Assembly (NCBI RefSeq): GCF_017094525.1
Contig: NZ_CP064788.1
Coordinates: 2,527,030 to 2,591,029 of the forward strand
From: Halapricum desulfuricans
GTDB taxonomy: Archaea > Halobacteriota > Halobacteria > Halobacteriales > Haloarculaceae
Length of the DNA stretch: 64,000 nt
Direction: 5' to 3'
Part shown: positions 1 through 9,343 of the stretch, piece by piece
Position numbering within the stretch: the first letter of the stretch is position 1
Layout: the number at the start of each line of letters is the position of its first letter
The notes under the pieces: model-generated
The model's database searches: none
Seen by the model: only the letters and a program-made list of their open reading frames with translations
What the model was told of the DNA's origin: nothing
Translations under genes and position numbers: made by a program

Positions 1-318
1 GTTTTCGGGATCGACCTGGCTCACCTGATGGACCTCGTCGACGAGCCAGCCGACTGCTCCCTGTTCGTCGTCGGCGATTTCCGGATCGAAGACGATGATG
101 CGGGACGGATCACCGCCGTCGATATCGAAGACCACCTTCGGATTGACGATCGAGGTCGTATGCCCCCGAAGATCCATGACTCCCTCGACGTGCGGTGGGG
201 CGTTCGGAACCGATGTCAACTCCCCGACGTCGACGATTTCCGTCACGTAATCGATGCTCACGCAGTAGGTCTCGTCCCCGAGCTGGAATTCGAGGACCTG
301 ATTCGTTGCGTCTGACAT
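1..318 (-). CDS. cheW: Chemotaxis adaptor CheW (3' end cut by window edge)
   Basis: The reverse strand gives 106 codons starting at the ATG at 318-316 and running off the left edge. The protein opens MSDATNQVLEFQLGDETYCV and contains GVMDLRG, the beta-strand signature of CheW-fold proteins. CheW bridges chemoreceptors (Htr proteins) and the kinase CheA. The gene is divergent from cheB-cheA-cheR, which supports the assignment. Start: this ATG sits directly before the conserved N-terminal strand, and a TATA-like tatctata lies upstream at about 376-383. The C-terminal third of the protein is outside the window. Confidence 0.93.
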   Translation of the reverse strand, partial: MSDATNQVLEFQLGDETYCVSIDYVTEIVDVGELTSVPNAPPHVEGVMDLRGHTTSIVNPKVVFDIDGGDPSRIIVFDPEIADDEQGAVGWLVDEVHQVSQVDPEN

Positions 319-443
319 GGTCTTGCTGGTTGAAACGCGACTGCGATGACTGCCGATAGTGTCGTCGGCCGGTATCTATACGCTCCCAACAGGATCCCTT
401 AAGCGTGTCTCCTGTGCTATCAAGACTGATTACCGGGGCGGTG

Positions 444-453
444 TCTTTATTTT
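444..453 (+). promoter_or_regulatory. TATA box for the cheB-cheA-cheR operon
   Basis: An AT-rich tctttatttt stands out in G+C-rich surroundings 75-84 bases before the cheB ATG. It predicts a transcript start near 475-480 and a leader of about 50 nt. The leader contains an aggtaaggg stretch close to the ATG that could act as a ribosome binding site. This is inferred from archaeal TATA spacing. Confidence 0.45.
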
Positions 454-527
454 GTCGCTCCGGATAGATGAGCCCAACGTGGGTCGGCGGCCCTTTCGGT
501 CGCGTCCACACCACAGGTAAGGGACTC

Positions 528-1583
528 ATGCCACGATCATCGCCGCGGGCTGTCGTCGCCGACGACTCGCATTTCATGCGGAGCGTCATCTCCGACATTC
601 TCTCGGAGGGCGGGATCGAGGTGGTCGCGCAGGCGAAGAACGGTCGCGAGGCCGTCGAAGCCGTCCGCGAGCACGACCCCGATGTCGTCACGATGGACGT
701 CGAGATGCCGGAGATGGATGGGATCGAAGCCGCCGAACGGATCATGGCCCGGCAGCCGACGCCGATCCTGATGTTGAGCGCGCACACAGACGAAGACGCC
801 GACGTCACCTTCGAGGCCCTCCAGAAAGGAGCAGTCGACTTCTTCACCAAACCCGGCGGCGAGGTCTCGATGGAGATGTCCCGGCTGAAAGACCAACTCG
901 TCGACATCGTTCGATCGGTCGCACAGGCAGAGCCGCGAGCGGGCGACACCGCGGAAGCCGAGACCGACGATTCGTCCCAGTCGCACACCCGATACGGCGG
1001 CCGGCCGACGCTCGTCGTCGGCTCCTCGACCGGCGGTCCGACGGTCGTCGAGCAGGTCATGTCGTCGTTGCCGGTCGAGGCGTCGCTGCGCGTGCTGATC
1101 GTCCAGCACATGCCCGGCGGCTTCACCGGCCGGTTCGCGGAGCGGCTGGACGCCCGAAGCGAGTACGACGTCTCCGAAGCGCGCGACGGAGCTCGCATCT
1201 CCGCCGGCGAGGCGCTCGTGGCCGCCGGCGACCGACACATGGAAGTCGCAAACTACAGTCACGGTCGGCTTCGGGTGGCGCTCACTGACGATCCGCCGGT
1301 CAACAGCGTCCGACCGTCCGTCGACGTGACGATGCAGTCCGCCGCCCGGACGGTCGACGACCAGTTGATCGGCGTCATCCTCACCGGCATGGGCCAAGAC
1401 GGTGCCGACGGCATCCGTGCGCTCAAAGAACACGGCGGACGAACGATCGCACAGGACGAGGCCAGTTCGGCGGTGTTCGGGATGCCAAAGCGGGCGATCG
1501 AAACAGGCTGTATCGATACGGTCACCTCGATCGAATCGATTCCGACGGCCGTTCTCGACGCGATACCACAGGAGGTTCACTAA
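528..1583 (+). CDS. cheB: Protein-glutamate methylesterase / response regulator CheB
   Basis: 351-residue two-domain protein that removes methyl groups from chemoreceptor glutamates (adaptation) and is activated when CheA phosphorylates its receiver domain. Receiver domain, residues about 8-125: acidic pocket D12/D13, phospho-acceptor D57 in VTMDVEMPEMDG, K108 in FFTKPGG. A variable acidic linker follows (about 130-155). The esterase domain (about 160-345) carries GSSTGG with nucleophile S167, QHMP with H194, and GMGQDGADG with D291, a complete triad. The ATG at 528 is chosen over an in-frame ATG at 468 because homology begins here. The stop is followed one base later by cheA, so the two are an operon. 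Confidence 0.96.
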   Translation: MPRSSPRAVVADDSHFMRSVISDILSEGGIEVVAQAKNGREAVEAVREHDPDVVTMDVEMPEMDGIEAAERIMARQPTPILMLSAHTDEDADVTFEALQKGAVDFFTKPGGEVSMEMSRLKDQLVDIVRSVAQAEPRAGDTAEAETDDSSQSHTRYGGRPTLVVGSSTGGPTVVEQVMSSLPVEASLRVLIVQHMPGGFTGRFAERLDARSEYDVSEARDGARISAGEALVAAGDRHMEVANYSHGRLRVALTDDPPVNSVRPSVDVTMQSAARTVDDQLIGVILTGMGQDGADGIRALKEHGGRTIAQDEASSAVFGMPKRAIETGCIDTVTSIESIPTAVLDAIPQEVH

Positions 1584-1584
1584 C

Positions 1585-3627
1585 ATGGACGATCAGTATC
1601 TCGATGCGTTCATCCGCGAGAGCGAGGAAGCGATCACCGAGCTGAACAACTCGCTGCTCGAACTCGAATCGGACCCCGAAAACACCGAGGCGATGGACTC
1701 CATCTTTCGGACGGCACACACGCTGAAGGGTAACTTCGGCGCGATGGGTTTCGACGACGCCTCCGAGCTCGCGCACGCGATCGAGGACCTCCTCGACGAG
1801 ATGCGCGACGACCAACTAGAGGTCACCCCGGAGATCATGGACCTGATCTTCGCCGGCGTCGACCGGATCGAGGCGATCGTCCACGAGATCGACGAGACCG
1901 GCCAGTCGACGGCCGATACCGATGCCATCGTCGCCGACATCCGTGGGGTCATGAACGAAGACGCTGTCGGGAGCGAGACGGACGACGAACGAACCGCCGG
2001 GTCGAGTCACGACCCGTCGGAGCTGATCGCCGGGGCCGAACTCCCGGACGTCGACGGTCCGGTCTATCACGCAGCAGTGTCGGTCGGTGACTCACAGATG
2101 CCGGGCGTCGACGCGATGCTGGCGCTGGAGTCGATCGAGGAAGAACTGGACGTTCTCGGGACCGACCCGTCCCGTGAGGCGGTCGAAGACGGTGATTTCG
2201 AAGACACCTTCGGGGTGTTCCTCGCGGGCGCACAGCAGTCCGCGGTCGAAGCGGCCCTGAGTGCCACGGGCAAGATCGAAGATGCGACCGTGACCGACGT
2301 AACCGACGCCGTCGAGGCGCAGGGTTCCAACGGGAAGGGGTCGTCCGTGGCAGATGGTACCTCCGGCGGTAAGGCGTCGTCCGGCGACGGGGCGAAACGG
2401 GCGACTGCGGACAGCCCGGACGCCGATACCGCGACCGCCGGTTCGACACAGTCGGCGGGTGCCGACGACGGCCAGGAGACCGGTTCGGTTGAGGAGATCA
2501 AGTCCGTCCGGGTCGACGTCGACCAGCTCGACGAACTGCACGGACTGGTCGAACAGCTCGTGACGAGCCGGATCAAGCTCCGGCGGGCAGTCGAACACGA
2601 CCATCTCGACTCGGCCTCGGAGAACCTCAACGAACTCGACAAGATCACGGCGAACCTCCAGAACACGGTCATGGACATGCGGCTGATCCCGCTGAGGAAG
2701 GTCGTCGGGAAGTTCCCGCGACTGGTCCGGGACCTCTCACGTGACCTCGGCAAGGAGGTCGACTTCACGATCGAGGGTGAGGACATCGAACTCGATCGGA
2801 CGATCCTCACAGAGATTTCCGATCCCCTGATGCATATCCTGCGCAACTCGGTCGACCACGGGATCGAACCCCCCGAAGAACGGGAGCGACTCGGCAAGCC
2901 CCGGACGGGGGAAGTGACGCTATCGGCCTCCCGGGAGCGCGATCACGTCATCATCGAGGTCGCGGACGACGGGGGCGGACTCGACGTCGACGCGATCAGA
3001 GAGCAGGCCCTCGACCGGGGCGTCCGGTCGCCCGACGAGATCGAAGCGATGACCGACTCGGACCTCTATGACCTGATCTTCCATCCCGGCTTTTCGACGG
3101 CGGAAGAAGTCACTGATACGAGCGGCCGCGGGGTCGGGATGGACGTCGTCCACGACACCGTCACGAAGCTCGACGGCAGCGTCAACGTCGAGTCCACGCC
3201 GGGCGAGGGGACGACAGTCTCGTTGCGCCTGCCGGTGACAATGGCGATCGTGAAGGTGCTGTTCGTCGAGGTCGGCGACGAGCAGTACGGCATTCCGATC
3301 AAGAACGTCGACGAGATCACCCAGGCGACGGAAGCCCAGACGATAAACGGAACCGAAGTCATCAAGCACAACGACGATATCTACCCGGTCGTCGACCTCG
3401 CGGAGACGTTCGACGTGCCCGGCGAGACGAAAAACGGCGACGGGATGCTCGTCAGGATCCGCGAGTCCGAGCGACGGGTCGCGCTGCACTGTGACTCAGT
3501 CGAGAGTCAGGAGGAGGTCGTCGTCAAGCCGCTTGAGGGGCTCCTTTCGGGGACGCCCGGCCTCTCCGGGACGGCGGTGCTGGGCGACGGGAACATCGTC
3601 CACATCCTCGACGTGGTGACGCTGTAG
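1585..3627 (+). CDS. cheA: Chemotaxis histidine kinase CheA
   Basis: 680 residues with standard CheA order. P1 Hpt domain at the N terminus with phospho-histidine H45 in FRTAHTLKGNFG. Then a response-regulator-binding P2 region flanked by long Gly/Ser/Asp-rich linkers. P3 dimerisation starts at VDQLDELHGLVEQL. The P4 ATPase has the N box LRNSVDHGIEP, G1 VADDGGGLD, F box FHPGFST and G2 SGRGVGMDVV. The P5 CheW-like domain ends the protein. The kinase autophosphorylates in the receptor array and passes phosphate to CheY and CheB. The ATG lies one base after the cheB stop with ggaggtt upstream, so the genes are probably co-translated. cheY is not in this window. Confidence 0.96.
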   Translation: MDDQYLDAFIRESEEAITELNNSLLELESDPENTEAMDSIFRTAHTLKGNFGAMGFDDASELAHAIEDLLDEMRDDQLEVTPEIMDLIFAGVDRIEAIVHEIDETGQSTADTDAIVADIRGVMNEDAVGSETDDERTAGSSHDPSELIAGAELPDVDGPVYHAAVSVGDSQMPGVDAMLALESIEEELDVLGTDPSREAVEDGDFEDTFGVFLAGAQQSAVEAALSATGKIEDATVTDVTDAVEAQGSNGKGSSVADGTSGGKASSGDGAKRATADSPDADTATAGSTQSAGADDGQETGSVEEIKSVRVDVDQLDELHGLVEQLVTSRIKLRRAVEHDHLDSASENLNELDKITANLQNTVMDMRLIPLRKVVGKFPRLVRDLSRDLGKEVDFTIEGEDIELDRTILTEISDPLMHILRNSVDHGIEPPEERERLGKPRTGEVTLSASRERDHVIIEVADDGGGLDVDAIREQALDRGVRSPDEIEAMTDSDLYDLIFHPGFSTAEEVTDTSGRGVGMDVVHDTVTKLDGSVNVESTPGEGTTVSLRLPVTMAIVKVLFVEVGDEQYGIPIKNVDEITQATEAQTINGTEVIKHNDDIYPVVDLAETFDVPGETKNGDGMLVRIRESERRVALHCDSVESQEEVVVKPLEGLLSGTPGLSGTAVLGDGNIVHILDVVTL

Positions 3628-3660
3628 CATGGCCCGAACGCAGACTCGGAGGTGGCGACG

Positions 3661-4476
3661 ATGACGCGGCGATCGGGTTCGGAACAGGGCTTCGACCAGT
3701 TGCTCGAATACATCGGCGACGAACTGGACTTCGAGTCCGGGTTCTACAACGACGCCTACATGGATCGCCGGATCACCGCCCGAATGCGCCGGACGGACAC
3801 GGACAGCTACCGGGCGTACCATCGGTTGCTCGAACGCGACGACGGCGAACGCGAGGCGTTGCTGGACTCGCTGTCGATCAACGTCACCGGGTTCTTCCGG
3901 AATCCCGAGGCCTGGGACGGCTTGCGGACGGTCCTTCGGAAACTGACCGACGACCGCCGGCAGGTGAACGTCTGGAGCGCCCCCAGCGCCGACGGGCGCG
4001 AGCCGTACTCAGTCGCGATGCTGGCGCTCGACGACCCGGGGATCGACGCCGACCGGATCGACGTCCTCGGGACCGACATCAATCACGAGATACTCCGAAC
4101 GGCCCGATCGGGCGTCTACGAAACCTCGAAGACGACCGACATCGCCGAGGAACTCGAACCCCTCTCGCAGCTTGACCCGTACATCCAGCGGGACGGGAAC
4201 ACGTTCGAAGTCCGCGATCGCGTCAGCGAACTCGTCAGCTTCGAGCAACACGACCTGATCCGCGGCGAATCGAAGGGCCCGTTCGATCTCGTGCTGTGTC
4301 GGAACCTGCTGATCTACATCGACTCCTCCTACAAGGTGCCGATCTTCGAGACGATCGAAGGGTCGCTGCGCGACGGCGGCTACCTGATGATCGGGATGAC
4401 CGAGACGATCCCCGCAGAGATGCGAGAGACCTTCGAAGCGGCGGACAAGCAACACCGGATCTACCGAAAGTGTTGA
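3661..4476 (+). CDS. cheR: Chemotaxis protein methyltransferase CheR
   Basis: 271-residue S-adenosylmethionine-dependent methyltransferase that methylates receptor glutamates, opposing CheB. The N-terminal helical domain contains the INVTGFFRNPEAWD stretch typical of CheR. The Rossmann domain shows NVWSAPSADGREPYS (SAM-binding loop), VLGTDI and the FDLVLCRNLLIYI motif. The start is the ATG at 3661 because ggaggtg at about 3647-3653 sits 7 bases before it; an in-frame GTG at 3652 would overlap that ribosome binding site. It is the third gene of the operon, 33 bases after cheA and 1 base before the HEAT-repeat gene. The family and context fit well. Confidence 0.95.
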   Translation: MTRRSGSEQGFDQLLEYIGDELDFESGFYNDAYMDRRITARMRRTDTDSYRAYHRLLERDDGEREALLDSLSINVTGFFRNPEAWDGLRTVLRKLTDDRRQVNVWSAPSADGREPYSVAMLALDDPGIDADRIDVLGTDINHEILRTARSGVYETSKTTDIAEELEPLSQLDPYIQRDGNTFEVRDRVSELVSFEQHDLIRGESKGPFDLVLCRNLLIYIDSSYKVPIFETIEGSLRDGGYLMIGMTETIPAEMRETFEAADKQHRIYRKC

Positions 4477-4477
4477 G

Positions 4478-5713
4478 ATGTCACTTTACCAGCTCGAACG
4501 CGACGGCGACGCCCAGGAACTCATTCGCTTGCTCCGGGAAAGCGACAACCCGGAGATACGCACGCGCGCGGCCGATCTACTCGGCAACCTCGATGATCAC
4601 GACGAGCGCAGAGACATCGTGAACGCGCTGGTCGAGGCCGCCGAGACCGACGACACCGACGACGTGACGGCCGCCGCCGTCGACTCTCTCGAGGCGCTCG
4701 GCGGCGACGCGATCGAGCAGTTGATTGCCAGCATGGCCGGCGTCGACTTCGAGGAGGGGGCCGACTGGGTGAAAGCGAAGGCGTTCACCCGAGCGCTTGA
4801 CAGCGACGTCCCGGAACTGCGCATGGCAGCCGCCAACGGACTCGGACAGTTCGGCGAGAGCGATACGCTGCCGCAGTTGATCGAGGCCTTCGACGACGAC
4901 GACCGCCGAGTCCGCGCACGCGCCGCCCGGGCGGCGGGATCGATCGGCGACCCGCGCGCGACCGACGCACTCGAGGGGTTGCTCGACGACCGGAGTCCGG
5001 CCGTCCGGCGCGAGGCGGCCGACGCGCTCGGCAACGTCGCCAACCGGCAGGCGCTGCAGGCGTTGCTTTCGATGTACGACGACCCCGACGAGCGCGTCCG
5101 CCGGATCGCCGTCGGCGCGTTCGGCAACTTCGACAACGGTCGCCCGGTCGAACATCTCGTGGAAGCGCTTTCCGACGAGTCGACGGTCGTCCGCCGGACG
5201 GCGGTCTACTCGCTGATCGAGTTGCTCTCGAACGTCCCCCGCCAGCGCAGCCACGAGATCAGGGAGTCGATCGTCGACGAACTCAGCGCCACCGAGGACG
5301 CGACCGTCGTGGTCCCGCTCGTGGAGATCCTCGAGGAGAGCACCCAGACCGCCCAGCGACGCAACACGGCGTGGCTGCTCGGGCGGGTCACCGACGGCGA
5401 ACACGAGCGGGTCGTCGAGGCGCTGATCGACTGTCTCGACGACGACGATCAGATGACCTCACAGTTCGCGGCCACCAGCCTCGCGCAGTTCGACGGCGAC
5501 GCCGTCGAGGACCGGTTGCTGGACGTCGTCGAGGACGACGCCCGCAGCAGCGACGTGCGCGCACAGGCGATCTTCACGCTGGGGAAGGTCGGGGGCCAGC
5601 GCACTCGCGAAACGCTGGAGTCGATCATCGACGAGACCGAGGACGAACAGATCCGCAAGCGGGCGTTCTCGGCGTTCTCCAAGCTCGGCGGCCAGGCCGG
5701 CGACGTGCTGTGA
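4478..5713 (+). CDS. HEAT/PBS-lyase-repeat protein of the chemotaxis cluster
   Basis: 411 residues made almost entirely of roughly 30-residue HEAT (PBS-lyase-like) helical repeats, for example VRARAARAAGSIGD and VRREAADALGNVA, giving an alpha-solenoid for protein binding. There is no catalytic motif, signal peptide or membrane segment. It starts one base after cheR and is followed by cheF. In Halobacterium salinarum a HEAT-repeat protein (OE2401F) beside cheF was reported to interact with chemotaxis and archaellar proteins; this gene has the same position and fold. I infer that it is the same adaptor. The repeats alone cannot show which partner it binds. Confidence 0.8.
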   Translation: MSLYQLERDGDAQELIRLLRESDNPEIRTRAADLLGNLDDHDERRDIVNALVEAAETDDTDDVTAAAVDSLEALGGDAIEQLIASMAGVDFEEGADWVKAKAFTRALDSDVPELRMAAANGLGQFGESDTLPQLIEAFDDDDRRVRARAARAAGSIGDPRATDALEGLLDDRSPAVRREAADALGNVANRQALQALLSMYDDPDERVRRIAVGAFGNFDNGRPVEHLVEALSDESTVVRRTAVYSLIELLSNVPRQRSHEIRESIVDELSATEDATVVVPLVEILEESTQTAQRRNTAWLLGRVTDGEHERVVEALIDCLDDDDQMTSQFAATSLAQFDGDAVEDRLLDVVEDDARSSDVRAQAIFTLGKVGGQRTRETLESIIDETEDEQIRKRAFSAFSKLGGQAGDVL

Positions 5714-5866
5714 CGGCTCCGGATGGACGCCTGCGACGATCCCGAACGGTCCATTGTAACGCTCTCGGACGGGGACCGTCGTGGGACCATCGGACGGGCA
5801 TGGTCGTCGCGTGCGGAGACCAACGATTAATAGCGCGGCCGGCAAACCTAGCGGTATCGAGAGACG

Positions 5867-6721
5867 ATGGCCGAGGGCGAACAGAAACTCGCGGACGTGC
5901 AAGGCCGGTTCATGCAGGTCGTCTCGGACGGCCGCAAGGCCAGCGACGTCGATTGGCAGTCGTGTCGCCTGCTGTTATCGAACAAGCGGCTGCTCATCCT
6001 GACCAACGAGGGCAAACAGACCATCCCGCTCGGGAAGGTCACCAGCATCAAGAGCCGCGGGGACGTCAACGAGGCCATCGCACAGGTGTCGAGTTACCTC
6101 TCGGTCCAGATCGGCTCGGACGTCTATCTTGTCGCCCCGCAGGACCAGGAGCCGTTCGAGGAGAAGCTGTACGGCGCAATCCTGGACCAGCGCGTCGTCT
6201 ACGTCAAGCATCCCGCAGTCGAGGGCGGCGTCGTCCAGGACACCGGCTGGGAGAAAGCCCGGCTCAAACTCGGCGACGGAACGGTCGATCTGGCGATTGC
6301 CTCGGGCCAGTTCGTCGAGGTCGATCGCGGCGACGTCGGGACAGTCGAGGTGTCTGAACAGACCGTCAACGACAGTCAGCGCCGCGTCGCCGAGATCGAA
6401 CACCTCGTCGAGGACACCGTCGTCCAGACGCACGTCACCGGGCCGGGTCGGGTCGTGGCGATCCTCGCCGGCCTGCTCGGCCAGGAGAACGGCCCCGACG
6501 CGGACATCAGCAAGGCGGAACACGAGGTGCTGATGGCGCTGTATTCCGGCGTTTCACCGTTCAAGATCCCCGATTTCGTCGGAATGGATGTCGACGAAAT
6601 CGAAGAGATCTACGACGAACTCCTCGAAGAGGGACTCCTTCAGGAAGTGCGAACGCGACGCGAGGTGTCGTTGAAGCCACGCGGGCGCAACATCGCCAGC
6701 GAGGTCATCGAGAACCAGTGA
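5867..6721 (+). CDS. cheF: Archaeal taxis adaptor CheF (DUF439)
   Basis: 284-residue protein matching the archaeal CheF/DUF439 family. The N-terminal part has LLLSNKRLLILTNEGKQTIPLGKVTSIKSR-like beta strands in a PH-like arrangement. The C-terminal 65 residues, from EHEVLMALYSGVSPFKI to the end, look like a winged helix and finish KPRGRNIASEVI. CheF proteins connect phospho-CheY to the archaellum motor and are needed for switching (H. salinarum work). A TATA-like gattaatagcg at 5825-5834 gives a short leader, so cheF may have its own promoter as well as read-through from the che operon 153 bases upstream. Confidence 0.9.
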   Translation: MAEGEQKLADVQGRFMQVVSDGRKASDVDWQSCRLLLSNKRLLILTNEGKQTIPLGKVTSIKSRGDVNEAIAQVSSYLSVQIGSDVYLVAPQDQEPFEEKLYGAILDQRVVYVKHPAVEGGVVQDTGWEKARLKLGDGTVDLAIASGQFVEVDRGDVGTVEVSEQTVNDSQRRVAEIEHLVEDTVVQTHVTGPGRVVAILAGLLGQENGPDADISKAEHEVLMALYSGVSPFKIPDFVGMDVDEIEEIYDELLEEGLLQEVRTRREVSLKPRGRNIASEVIENQ

Positions 6722-6790
6722 GTGTCGTGAGCCCGTCTTGAGTCAGCGATCGTTGTCATCTGCGGTCTGGTGTGGACACTCGGATCGGTA

Positions 6791-6800
6791 CATAATTATC
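6791..6800 (+). promoter_or_regulatory. TATA box of the MFS gene at 6823
   Basis: The AT-rich cataattatc lies 23-32 bases before the GTG at 6823. That is the spacing expected for a leaderless haloarchaeal transcript and it supports the GTG start. Confidence 0.5.
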
Positions 6801-6822
6801 GCCGACAGCGTGACTCCCCTAC

Positions 6823-8013
6823 GTGATCGGTGACAGTCGGTTCGTCTCCGGGCTCGGGTCGCTTTTCGACGCGGACAGCTACCGGTATCACGCCGTCTAT
6901 CTCACGTACTTCGCCGCCTCGAACGGGCTCGTCTCGTTCCGGAACGCCTTCTTCGAAGACGTCGGGCTCACGGGGTCGCAGATGGGGCTGCTCGGCGCGT
7001 TGCTCGTCGCCGGCGGGCTGGTCGCCCAGCCGGTGTGGGGCGTGCTCGCTGACCGGTTCAGCGCCACCCGGGCCGTGTTGCTGGTCGGCGTCGCCGTCTC
7101 GGGGCTCGGCGTCCTGCTGTTCCCGCTCGCCGCCCACGTCGCGTGGACGTTCGGCGTGCTCGCCGTCGCGACGCTCGTGGTCTCGGTGTTCCGGGCCCCG
7201 ATCGTGCCGGTCGCCAACTCGATGGTCCTCTCGCAGGGCGTCGAATACGGGCACGTCCGGGCGGTCGGAAGCGTCGCGTTCGGGGTCGGGAGCCTCCTGC
7301 TGGGCTGGATCGTCGCCGGCTTCGGGCTCGACTGGGTGTTCTACGTCTACGCGCTCGGGATGGGCTTTGTCTTCGCCGCGGTCTGGTCGCTCTCGAATCC
7401 CCGGGCGGATCTCTCCCCGGACCTCCGGCGGGACGCGATCCGGCTGGTGACCGACCGCGGGTTCCTGCTGTTGCTGCTGGTCGCGTCGCTGGTCGCCGGT
7501 TCCTATTCGGCCGGCGACGCCTTCCTCTCTGTGTACCTCCGCGATCTCACGGGCGGCGACGCCACGACGGGGCTGGCGTGGCTCGTCAAGACCGTCGCCG
7601 AGGCAGTCGTCTTCCTCGCGCTCGCCGGGGCCGATCTGGACAACCGGGCGGTGCTGGCCGGCGGTGCCGGGGCCACGGCCGCCGGATATCTCGTTCTCGG
7701 CGTGACGACGGCCGTCCCACTCGCGGTCGGTATTCAGGTCCTGTCCGGTGCCGGCGTGGCGCTGTTCCTGTTCGCCGCGGTGCACATGACTCACCGGTAC
7801 GCGCCGACGGCACTGGCCGCGACCGGCCAGGCGCTTTTGACCTCCGTGGGGATGGGGCTGGGCCGGATCGTCGGCCAGCTCGGGTCGGGCTGGGCTGTCA
7901 GCGCGGCGGGCGTCCGGGCGCTGTATCTCGTCCTGGCCGGGACCGCGGCGATCGCGACGCTCGCGAGTCTGGGCTTTCAGCCGCGACTGGCCGCACTCCT
8001 CAACCTGCGGTAG
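6823..8013 (+). CDS. Major facilitator superfamily transporter (MFS_1-like)
   Basis: 396 residues with about 12 hydrophobic segments and no signal peptide, so an integral membrane carrier. The opening YRYHAVYLTYFAASNGLVSFRNAFFEDVGLTGSQMGLL and the following QPVWGVLADRFSATRAVLL (cytoplasmic loop 2-3 signature GxLaDRf) place it in the MFS group that includes sugar/nucleoside proton symporters. The substrate cannot be read. The GTG at 6823 is the chosen start, supported by a correctly spaced TATA box; a downstream ATG would remove the first membrane helix. It stands alone between cheF and nurA. Confidence 0.8.
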   Translation: MIGDSRFVSGLGSLFDADSYRYHAVYLTYFAASNGLVSFRNAFFEDVGLTGSQMGLLGALLVAGGLVAQPVWGVLADRFSATRAVLLVGVAVSGLGVLLFPLAAHVAWTFGVLAVATLVVSVFRAPIVPVANSMVLSQGVEYGHVRAVGSVAFGVGSLLLGWIVAGFGLDWVFYVYALGMGFVFAAVWSLSNPRADLSPDLRRDAIRLVTDRGFLLLLLVASLVAGSYSAGDAFLSVYLRDLTGGDATTGLAWLVKTVAEAVVFLALAGADLDNRAVLAGGAGATAAGYLVLGVTTAVPLAVGIQVLSGAGVALFLFAAVHMTHRYAPTALAATGQALLTSVGMGLGRIVGQLGSGWAVSAAGVRALYLVLAGTAAIATLASLGFQPRLAALLNLR

Positions 8014-8082
8014 ATCGAGCCGCTTTCGACTCCCGGACCGGCGACCGCCGCTGTTTTTGTCCCGTCACTCGAAACGGGGCGC

Positions 8083-9339
8083 ATGACGCTCGACCCGGTG
8101 CACATCGAGGGGATCGCGCGCCTCGCCGGCCAGCTCGGACGGGGCGTGGGCGACACCGACCACCAGGGGCTGGCAGAGACAGTCTGGGCGGAGTTCCTCG
8201 ATCCGCTGTACGCCGACGGCGATCCCGTGCTCGAACCGCTGGGCGAGCAGCGCCGCCGGGTGATCGGACTCGAAGACGCCGCGCTCGCCGAATCACCGTT
8301 CGACACCCAGCACGGGCTGGACTCGGGAACGATCAACCCCACGACGTTCAAGAACGGGCTGGTGCTTGACGTCGCCCAGGCCGCGATGAGCGCCGTCCCC
8401 TCGGATCTGGACCTCCACCGCGCCCGCACCGTGGTCGTCAGTGCCCACACCAACGACACGACGATCGATCTCGGCGGTGAATGGGTGGCCTACGACGAGG
8501 GCTACACCCGCCAGCGAGTCGTGCAGGTGCCACGAGTCGACCGGTACGCCCAGACGGTCGTCCACGCGCTGGCGCTGTATCTCGCCGAAAGCCACCACGC
8601 GCAATTACAGGCCGACGTCGTCGAGGACCTGCTGATCCTCGACGGGCCGATCTATCCCACAGGACTGCTGAAGTGGGCCGATCGCCACCCCGAACTGGCG
8701 ACGCTGTTGCGCGATCACGAGCGCCCGCGGAGCGTGATCCAGAACTACGTCGAACTGGTCGAGACGTTCGTCGACCGGGACGTGCCGCTGATCGGGTTCG
8801 TCAAAAACAGCGCGAGCAACGCCATCACGCGAGCCGTCCGATCGGAGACCAACGCCCCCTGGGCCAACGACGCCGCGCTGTTCGCGCAGGTGCTCGCTCG
8901 TCGAGACGACGACGGCGACCGCCGGACGGACGCGCTGACCTGCACGAACTGGTTCCAGTCGCGGCTCGGCACCGACCGGCCGCTCTCGACGCAAGGTGGC
9001 GGTCTGGGCCTCGAAACGGAACTCGATCGCGAGGCCTACGAGGTGACGTTCTTCGTCGTCTACGACCCCCGTCTCGACGTGACCTACCGGATCGAAGCCC
9101 CCTATGCGGTCACGCGAGACGAGGAGATCCGCGAGGCGTTGACCCGCCACATACTCGGCGAGATCGCCGCCGAGCGCGGTCCGCCACTGGCCGTGGCCAA
9201 GGCCGACGAACTCGCGCGTATCGACCGCGAGGGCAAGGAAACACTCCGGCAGACGATCGAGCGCCAGTTCGACAGCGAGCGCCAGCGCCAGTACAACGAC
9301 CAGCGCTGGGGCGTCGACCTCGACGTCGGCGGCCTGTAG
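8083..9339 (+). CDS. nurA: DNA end-processing nuclease NurA
   Basis: 418 residues. NurA is the nuclease partner of the HerA translocase in archaeal double-strand-break resection with Mre11-Rad50. Visible family features: a first acidic motif around HGLDSGT (D80), the highly characteristic LDGPIYP motif at 186-192, a later FVKNSASNAITRA segment, and a C-terminal block with VYDPRLDVTYRIEAPYAV and ADELARI. The protein is soluble and acidic. herA, its usual neighbour, is not next to it here: the flanking genes are an MFS carrier and an SDR. The ATG at 8083 follows a T-rich tgtttttgtc about 30 bases upstream. Confidence 0.85.
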   Translation: MTLDPVHIEGIARLAGQLGRGVGDTDHQGLAETVWAEFLDPLYADGDPVLEPLGEQRRRVIGLEDAALAESPFDTQHGLDSGTINPTTFKNGLVLDVAQAAMSAVPSDLDLHRARTVVVSAHTNDTTIDLGGEWVAYDEGYTRQRVVQVPRVDRYAQTVVHALALYLAESHHAQLQADVVEDLLILDGPIYPTGLLKWADRHPELATLLRDHERPRSVIQNYVELVETFVDRDVPLIGFVKNSASNAITRAVRSETNAPWANDAALFAQVLARRDDDGDRRTDALTCTNWFQSRLGTDRPLSTQGGGLGLETELDREAYEVTFFVVYDPRLDVTYRIEAPYAVTRDEEIREALTRHILGEIAAERGPPLAVAKADELARIDREGKETLRQTIERQFDSERQRQYNDQRWGVDLDVGGL

Positions 9340-9343
9340 TCGC

